Shown here: one piece after another, positions 41,717-50,733 of the stretch
Position numbering within the stretch: the stretch's first letter is position 1
How the letters are laid out: each line of letters starts with the position of its first letter
Assembly (NCBI RefSeq): GCF_004349195.1
Contig: NZ_SMLG01000001.1
Coordinates: 772,088 to 836,087, forward strand
Reading direction: 5' to 3'
DNA length: 64,000 bases
Origin: Flavobacterium rhamnosiphilum
GTDB taxonomy: Bacteria > Bacteroidota > Bacteroidia > Flavobacteriales > Flavobacteriaceae
The notes under the pieces: model-generated
The model's database searches: none
Told to the model about the DNA's origin: nothing
Seen by the model: the letters and a program-made list of their open reading frames with translations, nothing else
Position numbers and translations under genes: made by a program

Positions 41717-41752
41717 AAAAAAAGAGCTGTTTGTCTAAATGGCTCTTTTTTT
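41717..41752 (+). terminator. Terminator of gldBC
   Basis: AGAGCTGTTT and AAATGGCTCT pair over 10 bp with two G-T wobbles, loop GTCT, followed by a T-run. It overlaps the 3' end of the converging lipoprotein gene. Confidence 0.8.
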
Positions 41753-42394
41753 GTTTGTGATGGATTTCTTTTTTAAATCTTTTAATATTTTTTTTAAGGA
41801 AACAATCATTAATCTATTTGAACTTTTGTGAAAAGAAATGTTGTCAATTAGTTTATCTGATTTTTTAGTTTCCCATACTGATTTTTGTTTTGTTGCACTG
41901 GCTGTTCCAATCGCTCTTTGTGAATAGATAATTTCTTGTGAATTTAAATCGTATATTTCTAAACTCACTTCGCTTTGATTGGAGCCTTTTGAATTTTCAT
42001 CTTCATATAAGCCGATAGTACCTATTTCGTCCTTATTTTTCTTAGAAGAGATATTGATAAAATAATCAAAACCAGTTCCGATTTTTAGTTCTTTAAGTTT
42101 TTGTTTATTTGGGTTTAATGGTATTTGATAAGGTATTAATAAGCCGTTGACGTTTTCTCTGTAAAAATAACGATCATTTAAATTATCTTTAAAGAAAATA
42201 GTAGCTTCATTGGTTAGTTTTTCGACATTATAACCAGGGCAGTCTATTTGGTTAAGCAGCCATTTTCCATTTGTGAAATCAACACCTGTTTTATAATCGA
42301 TATTAGTTAAAAGGTAAGTGCTGGTTTTGCAAGAAGCAAAAAAAACTACAATTATGGCTAAATTAAGAATTGAGACAATATTTTTTTTTGTCAT
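41735..42394 (-). CDS. Hypothetical lipoprotein
   Basis: 219 residues. Signal peptide with lipobox VVFFASC (Cys22). The rest is mixed alpha/beta with a Lys-rich tail (KKILKDLKKKSITNKK). Motifs such as YLLTNIDYKTGVDFTNGKWLLNQIDC do not tell me a family. Its 3' end overlaps the gldC terminator, and it stands 25 bp downstream of yihA on the same strand, so it may ride on that transcript. Confidence 0.7.
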   Translation of the reverse strand: MTKKNIVSILNLAIIVVFFASCKTSTYLLTNIDYKTGVDFTNGKWLLNQIDCPGYNVEKLTNEATIFFKDNLNDRYFYRENVNGLLIPYQIPLNPNKQKLKELKIGTGFDYFINISSKKNKDEIGTIGLYEDENSKGSNQSEVSLEIYDLNSQEIIYSQRAIGTASATKQKSVWETKKSDKLIDNISFHKSSNRLMIVSLKKILKDLKKKSITNKKRAI

Positions 42395-42419
42395 GTTTTT
42401 TTGCTGCTTAAAAATGTTT

Positions 42420-43040
42420 CTAAAACTGACTGTTGTTTTTGAAAACTTCTTGATTCACTTCGTCAATATAAGAAAGTAATTCTTCTTTTCCTGTAGATTC
42501 TGTTGCGGAAGTAACAAAGTAATGCGGCATTTCGGCCCAATTGTTAGCAAACATTTTCTTTTTGTACGCTGCAATATGAGAATCGATTTTTACTTTACTG
42601 ATTTTATCTGCTTTGGTGAAAACGATACAAAAAGGAATCTCACTTTCGCCCATATAGGACATGAATTCAATATCTATGGTTTGCGCTTCATGACGAATAT
42701 CAATCAAAACAAATGCGCAAACTAATTGTTCTCTTGTTTCAAAATAATCAGTAATAAACTCCTGAAAAATTGATTTCGTTTTTTTAGAAACTTTGGCATA
42801 ACCGTAACCGGGTAAATCGACAAGAAACCAATTGTTGTTAATCAAAAAATGATTAATCAATTGTGTTTTTCCCGGTCTTCCTGATGTTTTAGCTAATTTT
42901 TTTTGATTCGTTAGCATGTTAATCAAAGAGGATTTTCCAACATTTGATCGGCCAATAAAAGCATATTCCGGCAAAAAGTCTTTGGGACATTTGGCTACAT
43001 CGGAGTTGCTGATAACAAATTCGGCGGTATTAATTTTCAT
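42420..43040 (-). CDS. yihA: Ribosome biogenesis GTPase YihA/YsxC (EngB)
   Basis: 206 residues, the usual EngB size. G1 P-loop GRSNVGKSS (30-38), G3 DLPGYGYAK, G4 TKAD and the downstream SATESTGKEEL. It is a cytoplasmic GTPase required for 50S ribosomal subunit assembly. The gene lies between an alpha/beta hydrolase and a lipoprotein, close to gldBC. Confidence 0.94.
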   Translation of the reverse strand: MKINTAEFVISNSDVAKCPKDFLPEYAFIGRSNVGKSSLINMLTNQKKLAKTSGRPGKTQLINHFLINNNWFLVDLPGYGYAKVSKKTKSIFQEFITDYFETREQLVCAFVLIDIRHEAQTIDIEFMSYMGESEIPFCIVFTKADKISKVKIDSHIAAYKKKMFANNWAEMPHYFVTSATESTGKEELLSYIDEVNQEVFKNNSQF

Positions 43041-43073
43041 TTTTTCTAGGTGTAAAATTCTCCTTTTATAGAA

Positions 43074-43847
43074 TTAGTGTGCTGATAAATGGGTATGGGT
43101 TAACCAGTCTTCTAACAAACGATTAAATTCATCAGGATGCTCCATCATGGCAGCATGACCGCATTTATCTATCCAATATAAGGTAGAATTAGGTAATAAT
43201 TTATTGAATTCTTCTGCAACATCCGGAGGTGTAACTTTGTCGTTTTTTCCCCAGATTATACAAGTTTGAACATGCATTTTTGGCAAATCTTTTGCCATAT
43301 TATGACGAATGGCACTTTTGGCAATTGTCAGTGTTTTTATCAATTTTATTCGGTCATTTACAGATTCGTAAACTTCATCAATAAGTTCTTTGGTGGCTAC
43401 TTTTGGATCATAAAATACATCTTCAGCTTTTTTCTTGATGTATTCATAATCACCTCTTTTAGGATAACTGTCACCCATTGCGCTTTCGTAAAGTCCAGAA
43501 CTTCCGGTTATTACAAGCCCGGCTACTTTTTCAGGATACATTTTAGTGTGGTACAAAGCAATATGACCACCTAATGAATTTCCTAAAAGAATTACCCTGT
43601 CTAACCCTTTGAATGTGATGAAATCTTTAACGTATTTTGCAAAACTTTTTACATTCGTTTTTAAAATGTTTTGAGTGTATATCGGTAAATCTGGGATTAT
43701 TATTTTATATCCTTTTGTAGAGAAGTAACTTGCAACGGCGTCAAAGTTGCTAAGTCCACCCATAAGTCCGTGTAAAATGACAATTGGAGTTCCTTCGCCA
43801 GCTTCATAATAGCTGTATCTACCTTCTTTTTTATAGTGTTTTTCCAT
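43074..43847 (-). CDS. Alpha/beta hydrolase
   Basis: 257 residues. Oxyanion-hole motif ILHGLMGG, nucleophile elbow GNSLGGH (Ser91), catalytic Asp in WGKNDKVTPPD and His in CGHAAMMEHP: all three catalytic residues are in place. No signal peptide, so it is cytoplasmic. The substrate is unknown. Preceded on the minus strand by a TATATTTG element and separated from yihA by 33 bp, so the two are probably co-transcribed. Confidence 0.9.
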   Translation of the reverse strand: MEKHYKKEGRYSYYEAGEGTPIVILHGLMGGLSNFDAVASYFSTKGYKIIIPDLPIYTQNILKTNVKSFAKYVKDFITFKGLDRVILLGNSLGGHIALYHTKMYPEKVAGLVITGSSGLYESAMGDSYPKRGDYEYIKKKAEDVFYDPKVATKELIDEVYESVNDRIKLIKTLTIAKSAIRHNMAKDLPKMHVQTCIIWGKNDKVTPPDVAEEFNKLLPNSTLYWIDKCGHAAMMEHPDEFNRLLEDWLTHTHLSAH

Positions 43848-43876
43848 TTTTTTTGAATGCGGATTTTCAATTTTGA

Positions 43877-43884
43877 CAAATATA
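43877..43884 (-). promoter_or_regulatory. -7 element TATATTTG upstream of the alpha/beta hydrolase
   Basis: TATATTTG on the minus strand matches TAnnTTTG, 30 bp before the ATG; the -33 part is not recognisable. Confidence 0.45.
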
Positions 43885-44135
43885 GGATTTAATAAATAAA
43901 AATGAATTTTTACAACAATTTTTAATTGTAAAATTATACATGTTGATGTGAAAACAGGCTTTTCTTTTTGAAGTATTTCAGCTTCAGATTTTAATTATTT
44001 TGAACCTGTTCCTACCATTTTAAATTGAAATTTCATGGTATTTCGCCTCCTTTTTTTTATAACATTACCTTTCTTACAAATAAAATAAAAAGATGCTAAC
44101 GTTCTGACTGTCCAAAAATTAAGGGTTTTTGCTCA
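43885..44135. other. Gene-free stretch upstream of mraZ
   Basis: About 250 bp between the divergent hydrolase and mraZ promoters. It is AT-rich, with no credible reading frame and no strong hairpin. It holds a poly-T/C patch (CGCCTCCTTTTTTTT near 44043). I see no further function; the regulatory part is the block from 44136 onward. Confidence 0.5.
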
Positions 44136-44186
44136 AAAGTGGTTAAACTTATTAACAAAGTGGGATATAGTGGTAAATTGTGGTAA
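44136..44186 (+). promoter_or_regulatory. MraZ operator: GTGG direct repeats at 10-bp spacing
   Basis: Three consecutive 10-bp units AAAGTGGGAT, ATAGTGGTAA and ATTGTGGTAA (44157-44186) put GTGG at 44160, 44170 and 44180. A fourth, AAAGTGGTTA, starts at 44136, 21 bp upstream. MraZ proteins of other bacteria bind such GTG(G) direct repeats at 10-bp period in front of their own gene, so this is the expected autoregulatory box. Confidence 0.75.
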
Positions 44187-44203
44187 TATTTTTTATATTT
44201 TTG
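44178..44203 (+). promoter_or_regulatory. Promoter of the mraZ/dcw operon
   Basis: TTG (44178-44180 within the last operator unit) and TATTTTTG (44196-44203) fit the Bacteroidota promoter with a short 15-bp gap. The -33 element would lie inside the GTGG repeats, so MraZ binding should block it. The mraZ start codon is 25 bp further. Confidence 0.55.
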
Positions 44204-44228
44204 CTCAACATCATTTAAAACTTTTTGC

Positions 44229-44702
44229 TTGGATACAATTATAGGAACATATGAATGTAAAGTCGATGCTAAAGGAAGGTTGCTGTTGCCAGCACCTTTA
44301 AAAAAGCAATTGGCTGCTTCACTTCAAAACGGTTTTGTTTTGAAGCGTTCCGTTTTTCAGCCTTGTTTGGAATTATATCCTATGCAGGAGTGGAATTTGA
44401 TGATGCAAAAAATCAATAAACTGAATCGATTTGTAAAGAAAAACAATGATTTTATCCGCAGGTTTACTGCTGGGGTTAAAGTTGTTGAAATTGATGCTTT
44501 AGGTAGATTATTGGTTCCGAAAGATTTAGTGATGTTTGCGAGTATTGCTAAAGAGGTGGTATTCTCGTCAGCAGTGAATATCGTTGAGATTTGGGATAAA
44601 GATTTATACGAAAAATCAATAAATGGTGAAGATGTTGATTTTGCAGATTTGGCAGAAGAAGTAATGGGGAATTTAAATGACGACGACAATGGAATATCAT
44701 AA
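44229..44702 (+). CDS. mraZ: Transcriptional regulator MraZ
   Basis: 157 residues with two AbrB-like swapped-hairpin repeats: GTYECKVDAKGRLLLPAPLKK and VVEIDALGRLLVPKDL. It starts at a TTG (44229); the family N-terminus (DTIIGTYECKVDAKGR) runs right up to it and the nearby ATG is out of frame. MraZ forms a ring-shaped DNA-binding oligomer that controls the dcw operon; its probable operator lies immediately upstream. The 3' end overlaps rsmH by 26 bp. Confidence 0.94.
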   Translation: MDTIIGTYECKVDAKGRLLLPAPLKKQLAASLQNGFVLKRSVFQPCLELYPMQEWNLMMQKINKLNRFVKKNNDFIRRFTAGVKVVEIDALGRLLVPKDLVMFASIAKEVVFSSAVNIVEIWDKDLYEKSINGEDVDFADLAEEVMGNLNDDDNGIS

Positions 44703-45585
44703 TCCGGTTTTGCTTCAGGCATCAGTAGATGGTTTAAATATTAAGCCAGATGGCATTTATGTAGATGTGACTTTTGGTGGAGGAGGGCATTCAAAAGAAA
44801 TTTTGAAAAGACTCGGGCCAAACGGAAAGTTGTTTGCTTTCGATCAGGATGAAGATGCTTTGGCGAATGCCCTGCCTGATGAAAGATTTACGCTTATTAA
44901 TGAGAATTTCCGTTTTATAAAACGGTTTTTGCGTTTTTATGGGGTGAAAAGTGTTGATGGAATCTTAGCAGATTTAGGGGTTTCGTCTCATCAATTTGAT
45001 GTTCCGGAAAGAGGTTTTTCTACTCGCTTTGATGCAGGATTAGATATGAGAATGAGTCAGAAAAATGATTTGAATGCCTATCGGGTTGTCAATGAATATG
45101 ATGATGCAAATTTGAGAAGGGTGTTTTTGGATTATGGTGAATTGAAAAATGCACCTGCTTTGGCAAGAACAATTATAGAGGCCAGAGAGGAGCAGCCAAT
45201 AAAAACAACCGATGAATTGAAAGAGGTTTTAGCGAGATTCTTACCGGAAAGAGTTAGGAATAAAATATTGGCTCAAATCTATCAGGCTATCCGAATTGAA
45301 GTGAATCAGGAAATGGATGTTTTGAAAGAGTTTTTGGAGCAATCCTTAGAAATATTGAATCCGAGTGGCAGATTAAGCGTGATATCGTATCATTCATTAG
45401 AAGATCGATTGGTGAAAAGATTTATGAAAAACGGAATGTTTGAAGGGGAACCTGAACGTGACTTTTTTGGTAATTTTTCAGTACCATTTAAAACTGTTGG
45501 GAAATTAATTGTTCCCGATAATGCTGAAATAAAAGAAAATAATAGAGCAAGAAGTGCCAAATTAAGAATAGCAGAGAAGAGATAA
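44677..45585 (+). CDS. rsmH: 16S rRNA (cytosine1402-N4)-methyltransferase
   Basis: 302 residues. SAM motif VDVTFGGGGHSKEILKRL, then the LFAFDQDEDAL block, the DGILADLGVSSHQFDVPERGFSTRFD family signature and the C-terminal SYHSLEDRLVKRFM. It modifies C1402 in the ribosomal P site. Two in-frame ATGs (44677 and 44689) are possible starts, both inside mraZ. Downstream is an unusual GC-rich gap before ftsL. Confidence 0.95.
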   Translation: MTTTMEYHNPVLLQASVDGLNIKPDGIYVDVTFGGGGHSKEILKRLGPNGKLFAFDQDEDALANALPDERFTLINENFRFIKRFLRFYGVKSVDGILADLGVSSHQFDVPERGFSTRFDAGLDMRMSQKNDLNAYRVVNEYDDANLRRVFLDYGELKNAPALARTIIEAREEQPIKTTDELKEVLARFLPERVRNKILAQIYQAIRIEVNQEMDVLKEFLEQSLEILNPSGRLSVISYHSLEDRLVKRFMKNGMFEGEPERDFFGNFSVPFKTVGKLIVPDNAEIKENNRARSAKLRIAEKR

Positions 45586-45586
45586 T

Positions 45587-45687
45587 CCCCACCCAGCCTC
45601 CCCAAAGGGGAGGAGCCAAAGTGGGGAAATAAATACTAACTTTTAACATTTCGGCTCCCTCTCCTTTGGAGAGGGTCGGGGAGAGGA
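45587..45687. repeat. GC-rich inverted repeat pair between rsmH and ftsL
   Basis: Block 1 (45587-45626) nests CCCCAC...GTGGGG around CTCCCCAAAGGGGAG. Block 2 (45653-45687) holds CCCTCTCC-TTT-GGAGAGGG. Read in reverse, block 2 matches block 1 (CCTC-CCAAAGG-GAGG-AGCC in both), so they are diverged inverted copies. GC content is far above the surroundings, and this is one of the few gaps in the dcw operon. Confidence 0.75.
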
Positions 45688-45694
45688 CAGACAA

Positions 45695-46042
45695 ATGAAA
45701 AACGGAGTTTACAGCCTATTGAAAGCGAGGTTTCTTATAAATGATGATGCGGTAAAAAACTGGCGGTTTATTGTTTTTGTAATTCTGTTGGCGATTGTTA
45801 TGATTGCTAATACTCAACGATTTGAACAAAAAGTATTCCAGATTGCCGAGTTGACAAACCAAGTTAAAGAGTTGCGCTCAGAATTTGTGGACAGACGCTC
45901 AGAATTAATGAAATTAAAAATGGAATCGACTGTTTCTGAAAAAATGATAGAAAAAGAAATTTTCCCGTCAACAGTTCCTCCAATAAAAATAAAGGTTAAA
46001 AAAGAAGAAGAAAAAAGCTTTTTCAAAAAAATATGGCAGTAG
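45695..46042 (+). CDS. ftsL: FtsL-like cell division protein
   Basis: 115 residues. Short cytoplasmic N-terminus, one transmembrane helix (about 24-41, WRFIVFVILLAIVMIAN), then a heptad-type coiled coil (VFQIAELTNQVKELRSEFVDRRSELMKLK) and a Lys-rich tail. FtsL is poorly conserved, so the identification rests on topology, size and its fixed place between rsmH and the division PBP. It should join FtsQ and FtsB in recruiting FtsW/FtsI. It overlaps the next gene by 10 bp. Confidence 0.85.
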   Translation: MKNGVYSLLKARFLINDDAVKNWRFIVFVILLAIVMIANTQRFEQKVFQIAELTNQVKELRSEFVDRRSELMKLKMESTVSEKMIEKEIFPSTVPPIKIKVKKEEEKSFFKKIWQ

Positions 46043-48036
46043 AAGATAAATACATATCGTACAGAATTTATCTGGTTGCATTCGCTATCTTTTTGATGGC
46101 AATTGCCATTGCTGTAAAGTTGACAAATATTCAATGGGTCGAAGGGGATTATTATAGAAAATTAGCCAAGGAAAGAACCGTTAAGAATTTTGTGATTCCA
46201 GCTAATAAAGGTAATATTTATTCAGCTGATGGGAGCCTTTTGGCTACTTCCATTCCTAATTATGAAATACGTTTTGACGCTGTAGCTCCAAAGGCCGAAG
46301 CATTTGAAAAAAATGTTAAGTCATTGTCGGATTCGTTAGCATCAGCTTTAGGAAGACCATCTAATTTTTTTGAAAACGAATTAAGAAAAGCCAGAGCTAA
46401 TAAAAACAGGTATTATTTAGTTGCTCGTAAATTAAGTTATACCCAGTATTCTAAAATAAAAAGTTTTCCGTTGTTCAATTTGGGTGCTTACAAGGGCGGA
46501 ATTATAATTGAACAAGAAACAGTAAGAGAACATCCAATAGGGAAAATTGCCGAGCGTACTGTTGGTTACGAGAGAACTTCGCATGGCGGAGCACTTGATG
46601 GAAAAGGAATTGAATGGGCTTTTAGAAAATACTTGAATGGTAAAGACGGTAAAATTTTAAAACAAAAAATCGCAAAAGGGCAGTGGAAACCCATTCGCGA
46701 TATCAATGAAGTTGACCCTCAGGATGGCTATGACGTAATATCAACAATCGATGTTTATGTTCAGGATATAGCACATCACGCGTTATTGAAACAGTTGGAA
46801 TTGTATGAGGCGGATCATGGTTGTGTGGTGGTTATGGAAACGAAAACGGGTCATGTAAAGGCAATTTCTAACTTAGGAAGAGCGAACGACGGAACCTATT
46901 ATGAAACCACAAACTATGCAGTTGCTGAATCACACGAGCCGGGTTCTACTTATAAATTAGCGGATTTAATGGCACTTCTTGAAGATAAAAAAGCGGATAC
47001 CAGTACTGTTTACGACAGTAAAGGTGGAGTTGTGGTTTATTCAGGAAAAAAAGTAAACGATTCCCATAAAGGAGGCTATGGGAAAATTTCTCTGGCAAGA
47101 GGTTTTGAACTTTCATCTAATACGGTTTTGGTTCAGGCAGTTTATAATGCGTATAAAAATGAGCCTTCAAAATTTGTAAATCATCTTAATAATTTTGGAT
47201 TAAATAAAACTTTAGGACTTTCGATTAAAGGGGAAGGAGTGCCTTATATTCCGCAGCCAAGTGATAAAAACTGGTCAAATATTTCACTGCCCTGGATGGC
47301 CTTTGGATATGGGGTTCATATTACGCCATTGCAAACATTAGCTTTTTATAACGCGGTTGCCAATGATGGTGAGATGGTAAAGCCTCAGTTTGTTTCTGAA
47401 ATTAAAGAATGGAACAGAACCATCAAAAAATATGAGAAAGAAGTATTAAATCCAAGAATTTGCTCTCCAGAAACGATTTTGAAATTACAAGCAGTTCTGG
47501 CAAATGTTGTAAAAAAGGGAACGGGTTCAAAACTCTATTCGAAAGATTTTTCTATGGCAGGGAAAACCGGTACAGCTCAAGTTAATTATGGAAAAAGCGG
47601 CAGATCTGGAATGTATTATGCTTCTTCATTTGTAGGGTATTTTCCGGCGGATAAACCCATGTATTCTTGCATAGTTGTGGTTCATAGACCTAATACAGCG
47701 CTTAATAATTTTTATGGTGCAGACGTGGCAGGTCCCGTTTTTAAGAGAATCGCACAAAAGATTTTTACTGATGCGCCTTCAACAAATGAAATTAAAAACC
47801 TAAATAGGAAGATTGCAAAGCAAGAGAATAATTATGATTCTTATTTTGTTAAATCAGAAAAGAAGTTGCAGTTAATTCCAAATGTGAAAGGAATGTCTGG
47901 AATGGATGCGGTCGCTTTATTAGAGAATTTAGGTGTAAAAGTAAGAGCTATTGGAGTTGGTAAAGTGAAAAAACAATCGCTTGCTGCGGGTCAGAATATT
48001 GTAAAAAATACAACTATACTATTGGAATTATCATGA
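46033..48036 (+). CDS. ftsI: Division transpeptidase (class B PBP, FtsI/PBP3) with PASTA domain
   Basis: 667 residues. One N-terminal transmembrane anchor (about 11-30), PBP dimerisation domain (50-235), and a transpeptidase domain with SxxK STYK (Ser305), SxN SSN (361-363) and KTGT (511-514). A single C-terminal PASTA domain (about 612-667, IPNVKGMSGMDAVALLENLGVKV) is present, as in SpoVD-type enzymes and unlike E. coli FtsI. It cross-links septal peptidoglycan. Stop overlaps murE by 4 bp. Confidence 0.93.
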   Translation: MAVEDKYISYRIYLVAFAIFLMAIAIAVKLTNIQWVEGDYYRKLAKERTVKNFVIPANKGNIYSADGSLLATSIPNYEIRFDAVAPKAEAFEKNVKSLSDSLASALGRPSNFFENELRKARANKNRYYLVARKLSYTQYSKIKSFPLFNLGAYKGGIIIEQETVREHPIGKIAERTVGYERTSHGGALDGKGIEWAFRKYLNGKDGKILKQKIAKGQWKPIRDINEVDPQDGYDVISTIDVYVQDIAHHALLKQLELYEADHGCVVVMETKTGHVKAISNLGRANDGTYYETTNYAVAESHEPGSTYKLADLMALLEDKKADTSTVYDSKGGVVVYSGKKVNDSHKGGYGKISLARGFELSSNTVLVQAVYNAYKNEPSKFVNHLNNFGLNKTLGLSIKGEGVPYIPQPSDKNWSNISLPWMAFGYGVHITPLQTLAFYNAVANDGEMVKPQFVSEIKEWNRTIKKYEKEVLNPRICSPETILKLQAVLANVVKKGTGSKLYSKDFSMAGKTGTAQVNYGKSGRSGMYYASSFVGYFPADKPMYSCIVVVHRPNTALNNFYGADVAGPVFKRIAQKIFTDAPSTNEIKNLNRKIAKQENNYDSYFVKSEKKLQLIPNVKGMSGMDAVALLENLGVKVRAIGVGKVKKQSLAAGQNIVKNTTILLELS

Positions 48037-49496
48037 GTATATTAAAAGATATATTATACAAAGTAGCTATCGAAGCCGTAAAAGGTTCGACGGATATTAC
48101 TATTAATAAAATGGATTTCGATTCTAGAAAAATCGAGTCTAATGATGTTTTTATTGCTATTCGTGGTTCCATTTCTGATGGTCACGATTTTATAGAAAAA
48201 GCAATTGAGCAAGGCGCTGTAGCAGTTATCTGCGATACATTTCCGGAAAATATTGCTAAAGGAATTACCTATGTTCAGGTAAAAGATACGAATTCAGCCC
48301 TCGCATTTATGGCTGCAAATTATTTTGGAGATCCTTCTCAAAATTTGAAATTGGTTGGAATTACGGGAACAAACGGTAAAACGACCATTGCTTCTTTGTT
48401 GTGCCAATTGTTTAAAAAAGCAGGTTTTAAAGTTGGATTACTTTCTACAGTAAAAATTTTGGTTGACGATGTTGAATACAAAGCGACTCATACGACTCCA
48501 GATTCGATTACGATAAATCATTATCTGGCGGCAATGGTCGAAAACGGGGTTGAATACTGTTTTATGGAAGTGAGTTCTCATGGGATTCATCAAAAAAGAA
48601 CCGAAGCGTTGCATTTTGTTGGCGGTATTTTTACCAATTTGTCTCACGATCATTTGGATTACCATCCAACTTTTGCAGAATATAGGGATGTGAAAAAATC
48701 GTTTTTCGATAATTTGCCAAAAACAGCCTTTGCATTGTCTAATATTGATGATAAAAATGGGCAAGTGATGTTGCAGAATACTGTGGCAAAAAAGTTGACC
48801 TATGCCTTAAAATCGTATGCGGATTATAAAGCGCAAATTCTGGAAAATCAATTGTCAGGTTTGTTGTTGAAAATAAACGGGAATGAAGTTTGGGTGAAGC
48901 TGATAGGAACATTTAATGCCTATAATTTATTGGCTATTTATGGAACTGCGATTGAACTTGGAATGGAAAGCTTGGAAGTGCTTCGGTTACTGTCAGATTT
49001 AGAAAGTGTTTCGGGACGTTTTCAGTTTATTGTTTCCGCTTCAAATATTACGGCGATTGTGGATTATGCCCATACACCGGATGCATTGGAAAATGTGTTG
49101 AAAACAATTAATGACATTCGTACAAAAAACGAACAATTAATCACGGTTGTAGGTTGTGGAGGAAATAGAGATAAAACCAAGCGGCCAATTATGGCTGGCA
49201 TTGCTTCTGATTTGAGTGATAAAGCAATTTTTACTTCGGATAATCCAAGAAACGAAGATCCAGAAGTTATTATTGCTGAAATGGAACTAGGCGTTGCTCC
49301 TCAGAATTATAAAAAGACATTGACCATAACCGATAGAAAACAAGCTATAAAAACCGCATGTCAATTGGCTCAGCCCAATGATATTATTTTAATTGCTGGA
49401 AAAGGGCATGAGACATATCAGGAAATAAACGGCATCCGTCATGATTTTGACGACATGAAAATAGTTAAAGAAATATTAGACCAACTCCATAAATAG
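48033..49496 (+). CDS. murE: UDP-MurNAc-L-Ala-D-Glu:meso-diaminopimelate ligase
   Basis: 487 residues with the three Mur ligase domains. ATP loop GITGTNGKTT (110-118) and the acceptor-specificity motif SDNPRNEDP (DNPR at 403-406), which selects meso-diaminopimelate and so predicts DAP-type peptidoglycan. Catalytic carbamoyl-Lys region is in the HDHLDYHPTFAEYRDVKKSFF block. Coupled to ftsI (4-bp overlap); mraY follows after 6 bp. Confidence 0.95.
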   Translation: MSILKDILYKVAIEAVKGSTDITINKMDFDSRKIESNDVFIAIRGSISDGHDFIEKAIEQGAVAVICDTFPENIAKGITYVQVKDTNSALAFMAANYFGDPSQNLKLVGITGTNGKTTIASLLCQLFKKAGFKVGLLSTVKILVDDVEYKATHTTPDSITINHYLAAMVENGVEYCFMEVSSHGIHQKRTEALHFVGGIFTNLSHDHLDYHPTFAEYRDVKKSFFDNLPKTAFALSNIDDKNGQVMLQNTVAKKLTYALKSYADYKAQILENQLSGLLLKINGNEVWVKLIGTFNAYNLLAIYGTAIELGMESLEVLRLLSDLESVSGRFQFIVSASNITAIVDYAHTPDALENVLKTINDIRTKNEQLITVVGCGGNRDKTKRPIMAGIASDLSDKAIFTSDNPRNEDPEVIIAEMELGVAPQNYKKTLTITDRKQAIKTACQLAQPNDIILIAGKGHETYQEINGIRHDFDDMKIVKEILDQLHK

Positions 49497-49502
49497 AAAA
49501 AT

Positions 49503-50732
49503 ATGCTGTATTACTTATTTGAATATTTAGACAAAATATTAGATGTTCCTGGAACAGGTGTTTTTCAGTACATCACTTTTAGATCTGCATTAGCATTGAT
49601 GCTTTCTTTACTGTTGTCTACAATTTATGGTAAAAGAATAATCCGTTTTCTGCAAAAACAGCAAGTGGGAGAAACCGTTCGTGAACTTGGTTTAGCAGGT
49701 CAAAACGAAAAAGCGGGTACGCCAACAATGGGAGGGTTAATTATCATATTTGCCACTTTGGTTCCAGTTATACTTTTTGCAAAACTGCATAACATATACA
49801 TCGTTTTGTTGATTGTGACTACACTTTGGATGGGGACAATTGGTTTTATAGATGATTATATTAAAATTTTCAAGAAAGATAAAGAAGGTTTAAAAGGAAT
49901 ATTCAAAGTTGTAGGACAAGTAGGTCTTGGTTTAATAGTGGGAACTGTTCTTTATTTTAGTCCGGCGGTTACCGTGCGTACCGATACTTCTACATCAGAT
50001 ATTTTTAGAATACCTACAGAAACGGTGATTTTGCCTGCGCCAGTTGAAGAAAAATCTACTGCTACGACAATTCCTTTCTTTAAAAATAATGAATTTGATT
50101 ATGCTGAATTATTAGCATGGACTGGCGAAGGATATGAAAAATGGGCTTGGTTAATTTTTATTCCGGTTGTTATTTTTATTATAACGGCAGTTTCTAATGG
50201 TGCCAATTTAACAGATGGTATTGATGGACTTGCCGCAGGGACTTCTGCTGTTTCAGTTCTGGCGTTAGGAATATTTACGTTCGTTTCTGGGAATATAATT
50301 TTCTCCAATTATTTGAATATTATGTATATCCCTAATTCGGGGGAAATGACAGTTTTTATTGCCGCATTTGTGGGATCGTTGATTGGATTTCTATGGTATA
50401 ACTCGTATCCGGCATCCGTTTTTATGGGTGATACGGGAAGTTTGACTATTGGTGGAATTATTGCAGTTCTGGCAATTGCCGTTCGAAAAGAAATGCTGAT
50501 TCCTTTATTATGCGGAATTTTTCTTGTCGAAAATTTATCGGTGGTTTTACAAGTAAGTTATTTCAAGTATACCAAGAAACGTTTTGGCGAAGGCCGAAGA
50601 ATCTTTCTAATGTCCCCTTTGCATCATCATTATCAGAAAAAAGGCTATCACGAAAGTAAAATAGTAACACGATTCTGGATTGTTGCCATAATGCTGGCCA
50701 TACTATCAATTGTTACTTTAAAATTAAGATAA
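49503..50732 (+). CDS. mraY: Phospho-N-acetylmuramoyl-pentapeptide transferase
   Basis: 409 residues, longer than the 320-360 of most MraY. The family motifs are [31 protein letters not shown] and [16 protein letters not shown]. The extra length is a loop around 155-215 ([29 protein letters not shown]...GEGYEKWAW) between membrane helices, a feature of Bacteroidota MraY as far as I know. It makes lipid I at the inner membrane. One base separates it from murD. Confidence 0.95.
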   Translation: MLYYLFEYLDKILDVPGTGVFQYITFRSALALMLSLLLSTIYGKRIIRFLQKQQVGETVRELGLAGQNEKAGTPTMGGLIIIFATLVPVILFAKLHNIYIVLLIVTTLWMGTIGFIDDYIKIFKKDKEGLKGIFKVVGQVGLGLIVGTVLYFSPAVTVRTDTSTSDIFRIPTETVILPAPVEEKSTATTIPFFKNNEFDYAELLAWTGEGYEKWAWLIFIPVVIFIITAVSNGANLTDGIDGLAAGTSAVSVLALGIFTFVSGNIIFSNYLNIMYIPNSGEMTVFIAAFVGSLIGFLWYNSYPASVFMGDTGSLTIGGIIAVLAIAVRKEMLIPLLCGIFLVENLSVVLQVSYFKYTKKRFGEGRRIFLMSPLHHHYQKKGYHESKIVTRFWIVAIMLAILSIVTLKLR

Positions 50733-50733
50733 T

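Noticed and set aside
45488..45694. Small minus-strand frames over the GC-rich block between rsmH and ftsL
   Set aside because: The frame follows the palindromic repeat and the end of rsmH; the translation is proline- and serine-rich without any protein signature.
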